From the NCBI RefSeq assembly GCF_963583255.1, contig NC_084813.1, positions 24,086,953-24,150,952 of the forward strand: a DNA stretch of 64,000 bases. The letters run 5' to 3'. Source of the DNA: Pyrus communis (Eukaryota; Streptophyta; Magnoliopsida; Rosales; Rosaceae). Under the pieces are notes generated by a model, which saw only the letters and a list, made by a program, of their open reading frames with translations, did not search any database and was not told where the DNA came from. The translations under genes were made by a program, and so were the position numbers. Below, piece after piece: positions 22,276 to 34,200 of this stretch. The first letter of the stretch is position 1. Each line of letters begins with the position of its first letter.

Positions 22276-24496
22276 GGGAGATAGGGGAAGACGCTGACCC
22301 AAAAGATATCAACAACAGAAGGGCAAGGGTAGCAAAAGAGTCAAAAGGTGACAGCAAGGGCATTTATTCAATGGCAGCAAGGCAAAGCTAAAGTCAGATG
22401 TAGTGGCACCTCAATCTCACTTCCTGCCAGCCCCCCCACAACCCTTTTTCTCCTCTCTCCTCCTCGTCCTTCTACTGCCTCGCAAAACCGCGTGGCATTC
22501 AATGTGGCTCAACTGGGGAAAACCCCGTCCTTTAATGTGCTCTTAAACCCAACATGTCATCACTCATGAATTATGTGCTTCGCTTTCAGCAGACTCGGCA
22601 CTGCTCCTAGTGAAAAGTAAACAGTCTAAAACCCTACAAGCCCCCCTAGTAATTACTTGGAACCAAATTCTTTAACGCTCACTTATCAAAATTTTGCCTC
22701 TACACTCTCCTGTGGAAGTGCTTCGTGAAGAAAGTGCTTCTCCAGCCTTTTTTATAGCTCAAAAGTAATTTTAACTTTTGTTGCCCTTATGATCCTTTTT
22801 TATTGTCAAAATGTAATTTCAAACATGTCCTTTATATCCTTTTTGCATGTTTACGTTACCTTATTGATATGATAAAAAAAATTTAGATTTAAGAATGATT
22901 CGGTCACATAACATATTATAATTAATATGAATAGTTTGATAACGTTATGTGGGTATGCTGCGATTATATATATATATATACACAAATTCTCATGATGAAA
23001 GGAGTAAGTTGGACTTATCTTGAACCATAACTAATATGTATATGGGGGTGTAATGGGTGTTGGATTTGTCTCATGTAAAGACTTTGATTTCACTTGACAT
23101 CATAGAAAATTAAGAAAGATAAAGTATGATCAATTTGATCAATTTGTTGAGTAGCCAAAATCCAAGACGGGGACATACGTGGCGATGGATCTTGTTTTCT
23201 CGTGCATCATACATGTCGGCTAACCTGCATGGATAGCGAGGTAGTGATCAAAGTCAACCGTGTCAGCTATGTTAACTTATTTAGCCAAGAACAAGATTAA
23301 GTCGCTTAAATCACAAACAAGAAAGCATGAAAACTCTTACATAAATATGTAAAGAACTCTGCAATACCACTAACTGATGAACTGCTATTGGAAGATGCCA
23401 TAGCTGCTGCCATTCAATCTCAGTGCGTTGCAATCCTTCTCCTCTCTGTCAGATCAATTTAAGCTCTAACCAAGAATAGGACTTAGTTCTTAATTAAGCG
23501 CGCATCTGTGAGAGTAGAGGTCACAGTATATATATATATATAGACATATATCTCTCCTAATCCAATAAGGATTCCCTATTAAAATCCCTGCAAGAAACAA
23601 CTTATGTCTCCTAATCCACATCAGTTCACCACTATGATAGACTCCTCTATCAACAAGAACTCACATTCATCTTCCTATAAGGCTTTCTTATACTAATTGG
23701 TCCAAATAGCTAATGCCAGTTCACTGAGAACTCATGTTCATTGCCGTATGTCTATTACATTGCTTATCATCTTATGATCTTATCCTTGGAATGATTCCCA
23801 TAAAAAAAAATAAAAAAAATAAGATCATCTAAGACTATGTTTTCGTACTTATGTCATGAATCAGAAAGATATCGAAATGTTTGTGTGAGATAACTATTCC
23901 TTAGGTAATTAAATATATAGTTGCTCATGTACAAGATACTTATTTTAACATCGAATGAGTCATTTAGTTTTTTATTTTTATATGCTAGTGAACACATGAT
24001 ATGTCATTAATCAGGCGAATGCTTCCAAAGATGACCCTCTCAAGTTTCCAACTGTGTCCAAGTGGAGTTCTTTCTTTCTACCATAATCTTCTTTTTCTCA
24101 ATCGTCCGAAAGAGTGAAAACCTGTTTAAATCCTTGTCATTCATCGTACATAGTACAATCAGAAATCATTTGAATTTTTTTATTTAAAATTAAATATAAA
24201 TAGTACCTGATAAAAATTGACTGCACGATGTACGATGAATGATTAGAATATAAGAATTCTAAGAATCCTCACAAAGAGTATCCGGAGAGGATCCTCCGTG
24301 CAATTTCGATTTATGTGTCATTCTTACCATTGGGAAGTGACTTGACTAGGGGATGGTGGGACCTTGAAAGGCATAATCTTGTGGAATCTTAATTAGGCCT
24401 GATTGTAATTATCTTGAGCTTGGACCCATCATTTATATATCATCCATCAAACAACGAAAATGACAGTGAGTTTAGAAAGTGAAAAGCCTGGCTTTG
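22276..24496. other. Intergenic, no gene recognised
   Basis: Upstream region of the MYB gene. It contains short AT microsatellites (about 22966-22980 and 23527-23541). The 73-codon frame at 22348-22569 has no recognisable domain. Nothing else was supported. Confidence 0.5.
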
Positions 24497-24671
24497 GAGA
24501 AATTTTTCCAAGTGCCGGGTACACCAAGTGTCATGGTGTACCCTCACCTATTAGGATTTGACATCTTAGATATCTTTCAATCTTATTTTTCAATAAATAA
24601 ATAAAACTATATCCTAATAGGTGAGGGTAGACCATGACACTTGGTGTACCCGGCACTTGGAAAAATTTCTC
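24497..24671. mobile_element. Mutator-like MITE with 60-bp near-perfect arms
   Basis: Begins GAGAAATTTTTCCAAGTGCC and ends with its inverse. The arms extend about 60 bp through CACCTATTAGGAT with very few mismatches around a centre of about 55 bp. The flanks CTGGCTTTG (24488-24496) and TTGGCTTTG (24672-24680) form a 9-bp target duplication with one mismatch, which points to the Mutator superfamily. Confidence 0.82.
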
Positions 24672-24680
24672 TTGGCTTTG

Positions 24681-25380
24681 CACTTAATCCAACCGGCTAA
24701 TTAATGGTCCTACTGTTCGCCATAAATATTTAAGCTTAGTCGACAATCAAATTATCTTGTATAATTACATGTTTCTAAATCTTCTTCCAAGTCGTTGAAG
24801 TAGTAAAAATTCAAAGTCGATTTCAACCCGTTACAATATATACTGAAAAGTGAAAAATGTAATTATTCTGATGCATGTAGTTAATTGATGGCAACCTATA
24901 ATCGGCACATTTCTTTTTGTATCATTTACTGTTTTTTACCACCGAAATTGTATCACGCATTGTATGCAAGAACGTTCTTGTGTGCCCGGTTAATTGTAAA
25001 TATATAGAGCTTTATGTAATAAAAAGGTTTCTGGAGTATAGTGGAAATGAAGGGGCTGATTTGGAACCAGGAGGCGAAACCCTAGCAGAAGAAGAATGGC
25101 AGATGCATGTCTGTGTTGTGCATATGTTTAATTGTTTGTGTAAGAAGAAAATTATATATGCATGTGCCAATTTTAAATTGCGTCACCGATTCTGTCATAC
25201 TGCAATTTCCATGTGCCCTTTAATATATATGCAGAATCAAAATTCCTTCTTCTTTCTCCCTCTTCTGATTTGGCTCTATGCTAGCTATTTCTGATTGGAA
25301 ATTTATATATGCTCGTGCTTCCAATTAGGATGCAATCTCCAATATGATATCCCTGTATATATATGCATTTTTTTAAGGGA
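24681..25380. other. Intergenic, no gene recognised
   Basis: AT-rich. The 125-codon open frame at 24917-25294 has no domain, no codon bias that I can see and no homologue that I recognise. Confidence 0.5.
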
Positions 25381-25524
25381 ACTTTAACGAAAAACTTCAT
25401 GTGATGTTTATTTTAACGAAAAATCATATTTTTATACTAAAAAGTCAATTCTGGTATTATTCACTTTACCCTTTATTTTGTCATTTTTGTTAAAACTCAA
25501 AGTTTTCAAACCATTTTCATTAGT
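25381..25524. mobile_element. MITE family B, copy 1
   Basis: About 144 bp, from ACTTTAACGAAAAACTTCAT to CCATTTTCATTA. The reverse complement of 49987-50130 matches it closely across its length, including AAAAAGTCAAT and TTTATTTTGTCATTTT. The ends are weakly inverted (TAACGAAAA against TAATGAAAA). Confidence 0.7.
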
Positions 25525-25846
25525 TTTTTCTTTTTATAAAAAGCCTGCAGCCTGCACAATTCACATAATGATCCAATTGCATGATCAGTTGGCCATATAT
25601 ATTCTGCTGCCAGTGTACGTGAATAATTGATGCGGATTATATATATATATACGGGTGATGAAATTTGGGAGCATGAATGTTTGTAATTTGTTTATATATG
25701 ATACAAGCATACAAATACTAGGATCTCGAAGATCATTGTAGTTGAGAATTTATGTCCAATTTTTAATGGTTAAATTACATAATTGCAATTTGAATGTACT
25801 TTTAAAAAATGTTGACTGTATATGAAGATTAAAGTGAATTAAACAA

Positions 25847-25967
25847 GGGAATTGTTATTGGCACTCCAAATTTCTCATTCTACACTTCGAACTTTCTATA
25901 TTTAGAAAGAAAAATACACTTATGAGGAGTATAGAATGAGATTTTTGGAGTGCCAATAACACTTCCC
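25847..25967. mobile_element. hAT-like MITE, family A, copy 2
   Basis: Ends are GGGAATTGTTATTGGCACTC and its inverse GAGTGCCAATAACACTTCCC. A perfect 8-bp target duplication TTAAACAA lies at 25839-25846 and 25968-25975, which supports hAT classification. Confidence 0.9.
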
Positions 25968-26366
25968 TTAAACAAATACATGATAGTTTCCTTTTGGAAC
26001 GAAAGGCCAGTTTGAGATTTTGCTTTTGAAGAATCGAGTTACTTTTTTTTCAGTACTATATGTTTAAAATTTTTGTATGCTTTTATATGTTTCATTACTC
26101 CATTATTAAGATGTGTCTCCAACTTGCGAACTTTTGCTACAAGATTGGACAACCTTAAAATTAGAAAATAGATCGAAACTTGAATTTGGTACCGAATTCT
26201 ATTTCTTTAAGCTCGCTTGAGCTTGACTCGTATAAAAAACAAGATAATCTTCGCTCAAGCTCAAAATTTTATACAAGCCAAACTTGATCATATAGTTCGA
26301 TTCAACTCGTGTACAACTTTAGTGTTTTTCACTTCTCTAATCAGATTCGAGTTTCTTTTTTTGTAA

Positions 26367-26487
26367 GAGAAGTGTTATTGGCATTTCAAAAATCTCATTC
26401 TACACTCCTCACAAGTATATTTTTCTTTCTAAATATAGAAAGTTTAGAGTGTAGAATAAAGAATTTTGAGTGCCAATAACAATTCTT
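26367..26487. mobile_element. hAT-like MITE, family A, copy 3
   Basis: Starts GAGAAGTGTTATTGGC and ends GCCAATAACAATTCTT. Internal sequence matches copies 2 and 4 (ACAAGTATATTTTTCTTTCT). The flanks TTTTGTAA and TTTCGTAA form an 8-bp duplication with one mismatch. Confidence 0.82.
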
Positions 26488-26916
26488 TTTCGTAATTTAA
26501 ATCATATTAGACTATTGGTCGAATAAAACAAATTGATTTTATAGGTCCATAGTAGTGCCTGCCCATCAGTGGTGGTTTTCTGTATTGATCTTCCTCATTT
26601 CTCTCTTGTTTTGACCTTTTATATTTATTTTTCTTCTGGCCGACTACATGTCCATAGACTCCATACTGAAACAAATACATGACCTTTTATACGAAGGTGT
26701 TGGTTTCTAGTAGTATAGTTGACTGAAACAAATGCATGTCCATACTTTCTATTTTCTTTGATTAAAATGCCCATACTGTCCATACAGATTTGAAGTGTCC
26801 AAGTCGTGAGTACTGAGAAAATTCATGTGCATTATTATTTCCCACAGTTTACAAGACCCTTTAGTGGTGTATATGAAATGAAAAATCAATATGTATTCAA
26901 GTATTCTCACATGTAC

Positions 26917-27093
26917 AACCATCACGGGGTGACCCAATGGTTGGGGACAAATTTCAGGACCATATCTTATATGGCACATTCTGAGTTTGATTCTTGACCC
27001 TAGTAAATCACATGATGGTTGTTAGGGAGAGCCTGAAATTCCTCTATGAATCTTCCGATTCTCAAAAGGGTCCTTTTGAAAAATAAATAAATA
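26917..27093 (+). mobile_element. tRNA-derived SINE (Au-like), plus strand
   Basis: The A-box region is GGTGACCCAATGGTTGGGG and the B-box-like region is GAGTTTGATTCTTGACC. A 3' tail AAAATAAATAAATAA follows. Target duplications of 18 bp (26899-26916 and 27094-27111, starting AAGTATTCTC) differ at two positions. A related copy is at 30176-30396. Confidence 0.82.
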
Positions 27094-27111
27094 AAGTATT
27101 CTCGCACGTAC

Positions 27112-27627
27112 GTATTTAAAGATAAAGATGAGCAAATATGATCTTTAATATCTTTATATATGTGTGGATATGTATGAGAGATATAACTACAACCTTCAAG
27201 ATATGCATTGAACTTGTTATATTGTGACCTCATCAACTTATTTCTTTGGTTTCATTGGACATATCACATAATGATATGATCAGATCGAGTAGATAATTCC
27301 GTCGACTGAACTCTCTTCCATTCCAAAATGGTATGCCGCATGTCAAATCAATAGAATGAGGTACCACTCATAGGTACGGGAGCAGTAGTTGGCAAATGAA
27401 TAATTAAATTTCAATAGGAGTAGTAGTGTTTCGATCATAAAAACTTAGTTATGTATAAACAAGAAAAATCATTACCTGTTTTTAAGCAACGAAGACAAAA
27501 GAATTCGAACATAAGACATCTTTCAAGTTTAGTTTTTTCTTAACGACCCAAACATAAGGTTGCCTTGTTTCTTCCACAAGCAAAAGCTTCGACGAGCCAC
27601 GTGACCTAAACTAATATTGATTATACA
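27112..27627. other. Intergenic, no gene recognised
   Basis: Between a SINE and a nested MITE. No domain, RNA gene or clear repeat is seen. The minus-strand open frame at 27000-27236 overlaps the SINE and is not credible. Confidence 0.5.
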
Positions 27628-28441
27628 GGAAATTGTCATTAACACTTCAAAAATCTCATTTTATACTCCAAATTTTCTATAATTAAAAAAAGAGAATTTT
27701 TGAAATGTGAATAATGTGAATATATGAACTTGTTCATATTTTTCAATTTGTCATATAAACTAAAATTTTAAGCAATTTTTCATACCAACTTTACAAAATC
27801 ATTAATTTGTCATCTCACCCTAACTCTTTAAGTTTTCCATCCAATATAAGTCATGTGCCTCGCACATGACTTGTGTTTAGGGTTATTTAGGTCATTTTGA
27901 TATATTTTCATAAGTTTTTTACTTTTCTTTAGTACAAGCACTTAAATTTTTTACTTTTATTTAGTACATATGCATTTACAACTCCATTTATGGCACAAAA
28001 CGTCAACTTGTTTCTCATTTATAGAGCCCGTATGAAATTATGTCTTCGTGACATGCTAAAATGCAAACTTCCATTTGTGTATCATTACATATTTGGAATA
28101 GCCAAAAGGCAGTGCATTGTATGATCATTCCATTGTTATCATATCAAAAATATTGTTTCATTGCCTGAGAAACCCTACCGTTTTTTGTCAAAGGGAAGTA
28201 AGGTATTAGAAACCCTAAACACAAGTCATGTGCGAGGCACATGACTTATATTGAATGGAAAACTTAACGAAATTAGGGAGAGATGACAAATTAATGGTTT
28301 CAAAAAGTTGGTATGACAAATTGCTTAAATTTTACAAGTTCATATGACATTTCAAAAAATTTCCCTAAAAAAAAATTACGCTTATGAAGAGTTTATGATA
28401 AGTGTAGAATAACATTTTTTTTAATGCTAATAACAGTTTTC
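27628..28441. mobile_element. hAT-like MITE, family A, copy 4, split by another element
   Basis: The left half (27628-27691) begins GGAAATTGTCATTAACAC. The right half (28367-28441) has CTTATGAAGAG and ends GCTAATAACAGTTTTC. Together they match the full family A sequence. The flanks ATTATACA (27620-27627) and ATTATATA (28442-28449) match at 7 of 8 bases, so the two halves are one insertion interrupted by the element at 27692-28366. Confidence 0.8.
27692..28366. mobile_element. Long-TIR (MULE-like) element nested in a MITE
   Basis: The arms are about 190-200 bp. The left arm runs from GAGAATTTTTGAAATGT through AAGTCATGTGCCTCGCACAT. The right arm, in reverse complement, runs from AGGGAAATTTTTTGAAATGT through the same palindromic motif. 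The left arm has small insertions relative to the right. Long arms suggest a Mutator-like non-autonomous element, but the poly-A target hides the duplication length, so the superfamily is inferred. Confidence 0.75.
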
Positions 28442-29135
28442 ATTATATATATATACACACACCCAAGTTCAGTTCCCATCTCCTTCACATGTGTAGGGTT
28501 GTCCCATGACTTGCTCCAAGCAGCCTATGTGAGCCCAATTCAAATCCCAATTGAATGGACCATTTTGAGCCCAAGGTGAAATGAAAGGATATGGCCTGAT
28601 TGCGGGCTTAAAACCCCCATCAATGCCCCTCGTTACGATAAATTTCTGTCTCAGCAACCGTCCACAACTACACATACGACACTGGAGCTGGCCGCATTGT
28701 GCCGTACATTGTTTCGTCAGAAATCGATCCAGAAGAAGGATTATTTTGACTAGGGGGTGGCTTCATTGTTTTCTCTTACCAAGGGACTAGGTCATCGTCC
28801 TCTTCTCCTACTAGAAAACGAACCTCAACATCGTATTATGTGTCTCCATCTATAAATCTCATGCTGATGACGAATGACGAAGATGAGGAATTAAAAAGAA
28901 TTTTTTGCATTTGGAAGGTAAGAAAATATGAACCTTACGAAAACTCTAAACCCTAATATTATATATATAGAGAGAAACCCTAAACCCTTAATCTAATGGT
29001 CATATGATTTCAGATTTATGTAATTTTTGGTATACATGATCTTTGATGGTTCGGATTGTTAAACACATTATGAAGTAGGTCTCATGAAAATGTGTTTCAA
29101 AAGCTGTGTAAAAAAAATGATGTCACGAATTGGAC

Positions 29136-29138
<3 letters not shown>
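28442..29138. other. Intergenic, no gene recognised
   Basis: Contains a short AT/AC microsatellite (28442-28463). The two overlapping opposite-strand open frames near 28469-28790 have no recognisable domain. Confidence 0.5.

Positions 29139-29187
<49 letters not shown>
29139..29187. repeat. (AT)n microsatellite
   Basis: About 24 uninterrupted AT dinucleotides in intergenic sequence. Confidence 0.95.
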
Positions 29188-29189
<2 letters not shown>

Positions 29190-29650
29190 TTAAATTCTTT
29201 TTGACTTGTGTATGTCATGCATATATATAATAACGTTCATTCTCTGTGAAGACTCAAATACTGTAAAGCTTGTGGCACCAATTCCATTAGGCATGCATAG
29301 ATTATCGATAGCCCCACACGTTATTAGGAAGATATTGCCTTCAGATGTGCCAATCTAGGACGGCAGATAAACAAAACATTCTAATTTCAACTTCGATCAC
29401 CAGTGGAAACATATCTGAATTTGTCACATACTTGATTATGCATAATGTACTTACAGAAAAGAGAATCTCGAGTGTTGGGAAGCATAGAAATCAAACACAG
29501 GATCTCGAGTGTAGTGGTTTACATTCATAATCTGTTACTAACAAGGTTAGAGTGCAGATAACCAATGGCACTATTATCAAGGAGAAGTTATTTTTCAAGA
29601 TATATGAAGCACTGGTTTTGTAATAATAAAAATCTATAAAAGTTTAGATT

Positions 29651-29888
29651 TTTTTTTTGTAACAAAAAGTTTAGGGAGAGATTGTTACTCTCACTGCCAG
29701 CACCAGGACAGACCCATAACCTCGAACTGGAATGACTTACGCATGACACCTACTAGTTATCACCAGTATGAATTTACGTAGGAATTTACATTTCTTGTAT
29801 CAACGAGGACTGCTAGCAGCAAGACTCAAACTTTGACGGGGCGACACACAAAGTAAAGATCTTACCAACCGAGCCAACCGTCATTGGC
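29651..29888 (-). mobile_element. tRNA-derived SINE, minus strand
   Basis: The flanks ATAAAAGTTTAGATT (29636-29650) and ATAAAAGTATAGATT (29889-29903) match at 14 of 15 bases. On the minus strand the element starts near TGACGGTTGGCTCGGTTGG (A-box-like), then GTTTGAGTCTTGCTG (B-box-like). It ends in poly-A (poly-T at 29651-29658 on the plus strand). Confidence 0.8.
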
Positions 29889-30175
29889 ATAAAAGTATAG
29901 ATTAAGTAGTCAAGTAGAACGATAATAATTTTGGGGACAATAACTAATAGCTGTAGTGTAGCACAAATTTGGAGGACTTCCACCATTGAAATATGCCAAA
30001 AGAATAGTCTTAAGAAACCAATTAATTGAGCTAGGGTTGTCTTATATTTTTGTTTTGGTTGATGTGGATGGAATAGATGACGAACATTGGCCATTTCCCA
30101 TTGCCATTAGTTGCTTCTACGGTTGTAACACGTATCAACATAATTATACGACCAAATAAAAAAATATTAGCTAAC

Positions 30176-30396
30176 TATCACAGGATGGTCCAGTAATAGG
30201 TGACGAATTCTATATCTGTATTCTATATGGTACGTTCATAAGTTCAATTCTTGGTGCTAATGAATCATATGATGGTGGCCAGAAGAAGGTTGAAATGTCT
30301 CTATTAGTCTTTTCCAGCCCCCGAAATGATAGACAGTATAACGAAGCACCAACTGGTCTCCTTTTTTTTTCTTTTTTTTTTTTTTGCAAAAAATAG
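30176..30396 (+). mobile_element. tRNA-derived SINE (Au-like), plus strand
   Basis: The A-box-like region is GGATGGTCCAGTAATAGG and the B-box-like region is AAGTTCAATTCTTGG. Mid-sequence it has GATGGTGGCCAGAAGAAGG and TTTTCCAGCCCCCGAAATG, related to 26917-27093. T-rich 3' end. The target duplications AAAATATTAGCTAAC and AAAATATTAGCTTAAC flank it. Confidence 0.82.
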
Positions 30397-30412
30397 AAAA
30401 TATTAGCTTAAC

Positions 30413-31240
30413 CAGTACGTATGTTAATGATTTTTGTTTAAAAAACGTATGTTAATGATCTAAATTCATAGTTTATACATACAAAAGAATTCTCTCTGTC
30501 ATCCATGATCACAAAATTATGTTTTGTCTTTGCATAAATTTGTTCAATGGGTTTATATTAAAATATAAAGATTTCTCCTAAAAGATACTTGAGAATTGGG
30601 TCAATATAAAATTCTATGTTGTTTTAACATATTTGCTATTATCTATCCATAGGAGTGGGGGAGAGTTAAACTTTATAGTGAGTTAGTCATAATAATTTAA
30701 TTTGAAATCGCTTTTGGCAATATCGAACTTAAGATTACCATACTAATAAATGGCTATTTTACACATATTAAAATGAACCGAAATTACATAGAGCACAAAA
30801 ACAAGAGTGCGAAAATTATTTTATATTCAAACACTTTTTTTTTTTAACAAATCTCAAAGACACGCCCATCTTATTTGGGAGAAACAAACAAACAAAATCC
30901 ATAAAAACGTAAGCTTTCAATCTCACCCAATTCTCTCCTTTTTCTAAACCATAAGATAATAGTTCAACTTCAACCCCAAGTCGCTGACACGTTCTTTTCT
31001 CCCCCTAAACATTTGCTTCCAAATCCCCCTTAAATCTCACCAATTAGTTCAGATTTCCACCTCTCGGAATCCCATTCCATGCAACCCTTTCAAGCATTCG
31101 CATGAAATCTCCTGCTTTTACAGGTGGGAAGTCCATTCCTCCCCAAAAAATTCAACGTGGGAATCAGAGACTGCATGAAACTCCTCTGTATTTTTTCTTA
31201 AAACTGAGATAAAGCGATTGATTGATGGATTTCTTCACTG
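30413..31240 (+). promoter_or_regulatory. Upstream region and 5' leader of the DUF1666 gene
   Basis: No gene and no repeat are seen. The last 300 bp are pyrimidine-rich (for example TCTCACCCAATTCTCTCC near 30921). This resembles a plant promoter and leader, but no confident TATA box could be placed. Confidence 0.4.
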
Positions 31241-34200
31241 ATGGGTGCCTTAATTAATTCTTTGCTACATAACCACTTTGATTTCGGGAATATGGGTTTT
31301 TCTGGTGGGGGTTTTTACTCATATACGCCTCTTTCTCCTAGGTTTTTCACCCTCTCTGTCTCCTCCCTCTTGCTTGCTCTGTTCAGATTTTTCAGCAAGT
31401 TCTTCCTCAGAGTTAGGTACTCAAATTCACAGTTGGGTTTTGTACTTCTGATGTTTTTAGATGAACTCCCAGCTGGGTTTTGTAGTTAATATACTTTTTT
31501 ATTCGTTCAGAAACTTATTTTTGTGTTTGTTTTTGTTGCAGTTTTGTTAATGGTGACAGTTCTTGGATGAACAATTATTGTTGTTCTGGCCCTGTTTCTG
31601 AAGAAACTGATCAAATGGTATCGAATAATAATCTTGTTGAGACGGAAGCTCTGCCTGGAAAATCGGATTCTTGTTGTCCTAGCTCTGCTTCTGAAGAAAC
31701 CAATCAAATGGTATCGAATAATCCGGCTGAGCCAGAAGCTCTGCCTGAGAAAGCTGATTCCGAGATTTCGAAAAGCCATGGAGATTCAGAGTTTGGTGAA
31801 GCTGATGATGGAGAGGCGTCGAAGCCGAGTTTCGTGTTTAAATTCGAGTACCAGACTAAAGAAATATTAAGCAGAAGCAATAGAGAGTGTAAGTTTATGG
31901 CTGATAAGTTTAACCTATTCAAAGAAGAACCAGAATTCACAAGCAGCAGCAGCAGAAAATACGAATTCAAAGCCGAAGAGAGTGTGAGTTGCTTCCTGGA
32001 AGAAGCTAAAGTTGCAACCTTTACTGTCGAAGAAGGAGGTGATCATGAACAAATTACTCATGAATTTGCAGGTGAGGAATGCGAGGAAGATGAAGTGTCT
32101 GATAAGAAATCGGTGACGGAAGATCCTCATTTGGATGAAGAGCGAGTGGGGAGTCTTGAAAGCAATTCAGATTGTGAGAAAGTTGATTCTCATGAAGTTA
32201 AGTTCTTGTCAGAAAAGGACTTTGTTGCTTCAGATTATGAGTGTGCTTCTATCGGCTCTCCAAGTGTGGGGTTTTTGTCAGTAGCAGATTTTGGGGAAAG
32301 AAATGACCGGCTTGAGAATTTCGATATGGGGCACGAGTCTGATTGTTTCGACGATGAAGATGAAGATATAAACGAACAAATTCAAGAATCGGAAGAGTTG
32401 TACAGCAGCTCGAGTCCAGAAGGTTTTAGTAGCAAAGACGAAAAACCAATTGAGGGTTTCGAAAATGCTGAAACGCCCCAAGTTCGTAGTTTGATACCTA
32501 ATGCTTCCGAGGATTCAAACACATTGGAAACATTGTGGGAACACCAGGATTTGATAGAACAGTTGAAAATGGAGCTCAAGAAAGTCAGGGCTACTGGCCT
32601 GCCTACCATTCTTGAAGAATCCGAGTCCCCGAATATGGATGATTTGAAGCCATGGAAGATCGATGAAAAAGTCCATCAAGGTGATAGAATGGGAGAACTT
32701 CAGAACTTCCACAGAAGTTACAGAGAGCGCATGCGAAAATTCGACATTTTGAATTACCAGAAGTTATATGCAATAGGTCGGTTTTTTCTTCAACTTCGAT
32801 TAACGTCTTCATAGTTTCAAATCATTTTGTTCGTGTTTTCTTCCCAAATTTTCTTCTTCTTATTTTCGAACTGTTGTAATCCATTCGATTCGTCGGTATG
32901 TTTAATTCAACCTAATTAGGACCTACTAAATCAGGTTAGTTGATCATGAAAGAAGCATGAGCCTGCTTACATAAAAGTAAATTTACATGACTTAGTTAGA
33001 AGTTAGAAAACACCTTTTGTTAGTTCTCAATTGTGTAAGCACTTTTCGAAAAAAGCACTTTTGCATGTGTACCTGTTTAAATATTGTCTAAAAGCACATT
33101 ACATACTTAGTGGATGTGCACATAGAGCCACGTCATTGCCCTTAATTTATGTTTAATTAGTACCATCTGAGCATGCTGATCTTTAAGCTGCCCAGTCTAA
33201 TTATGGAAGTGCTTTTGTGCTCCACCATTTTGTTTGCTGGTTTCCTCTATGCAGACAATCTGCAGAAATTCATGTGTATGAAAAGTTAATCTGTAATTAT
33301 TAAATTAAATTGGCTTTTGGGTTATGCTAATTGCTAGATGCTCTATGTTGTTTTTATGCTAACTGTATTTAGTTCACATGATCTTAATTTCTCATGTGTT
33401 TTATGAAAAATCCAAATGTGTAGGTTTCTTGCAGTCCAAGGATCCACTTCAGTCGTTTCCGAGCTCCAAGTCCTCAGCTCCGGCAATCCCATCCTTTCTC
33501 TCACAGAATTTTTGGGGATGCAAACTGAAAAAGGATTCGGATTCCGACCCAATGGTGAAGTTTATTAGAGAATTGCATAGTGAATTAGAAGTGGTTTATG
33601 TGGGGCAGTTGTGCCTTTCTTGGGAGATTCTTCAATGGCAGTATGAGAAGGCCGTCAAGCTTTGGGAATCGGCTCCGTCTGGAATTGGTTCGTACAATGC
33701 AGTCGCGGGCGAATTCCAACAGTTCCAAGTGCACTTGCATAGATTTGTAGAGAATGAATGTTATCAAGGGCCTAGGGTTGAAAATTACGTCAAGAATCGA
33801 TGCATCACGCGCAATCTTCTTCAAGTTCCGGTGATTAGAGGTGACTAAAAAGTTTTGATTAAGTGTTGTGTTTACTTAGGGATGTTGAAGGTTTGATTTA
33901 TTTAAACTAATAGAAATGTATGGCATTGCAGGGGACAATTTAAAGGAGAGAAAGAAAGCAAGAAGAAAAGGCAAAGATGATGGTGCAATTACAAGCGACA
34001 TTCTAGTAGAGATACTCGAAGAATCAGTAAGGGCGATCTGGAGATTCATTCGAGCTGATAAACATGCTAATTGTACGCTTGCATGTCGAAAGAGAAGACC
34101 AGGAGAAGAGCTTGAAGAATCGGATTTGAAGCTTTACACAGAGATCCAAACAGATCTTCACAATGTACGTTTCATATCAGACAGTCTAACATGTCATTCC

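Noticed and set aside
24917..25294. 125-codon open frame
   Set aside because: No domain, AT-driven codon use, no splice partner and a position in spacer between MITEs; a chance frame is the simpler explanation.
28469..28790. Overlapping sense and antisense frames of about 68 codons
   Set aside because: No domain and mutual shadowing; there is no evidence for either strand being coding.
30176..30396. A possible tRNA gene from box A/B-like sequence
   Set aside because: No cloverleaf with paired acceptor and anticodon stems could be drawn; target duplications and tail show a SINE. The same applies at 26917, 29651, 12735 and 61626.
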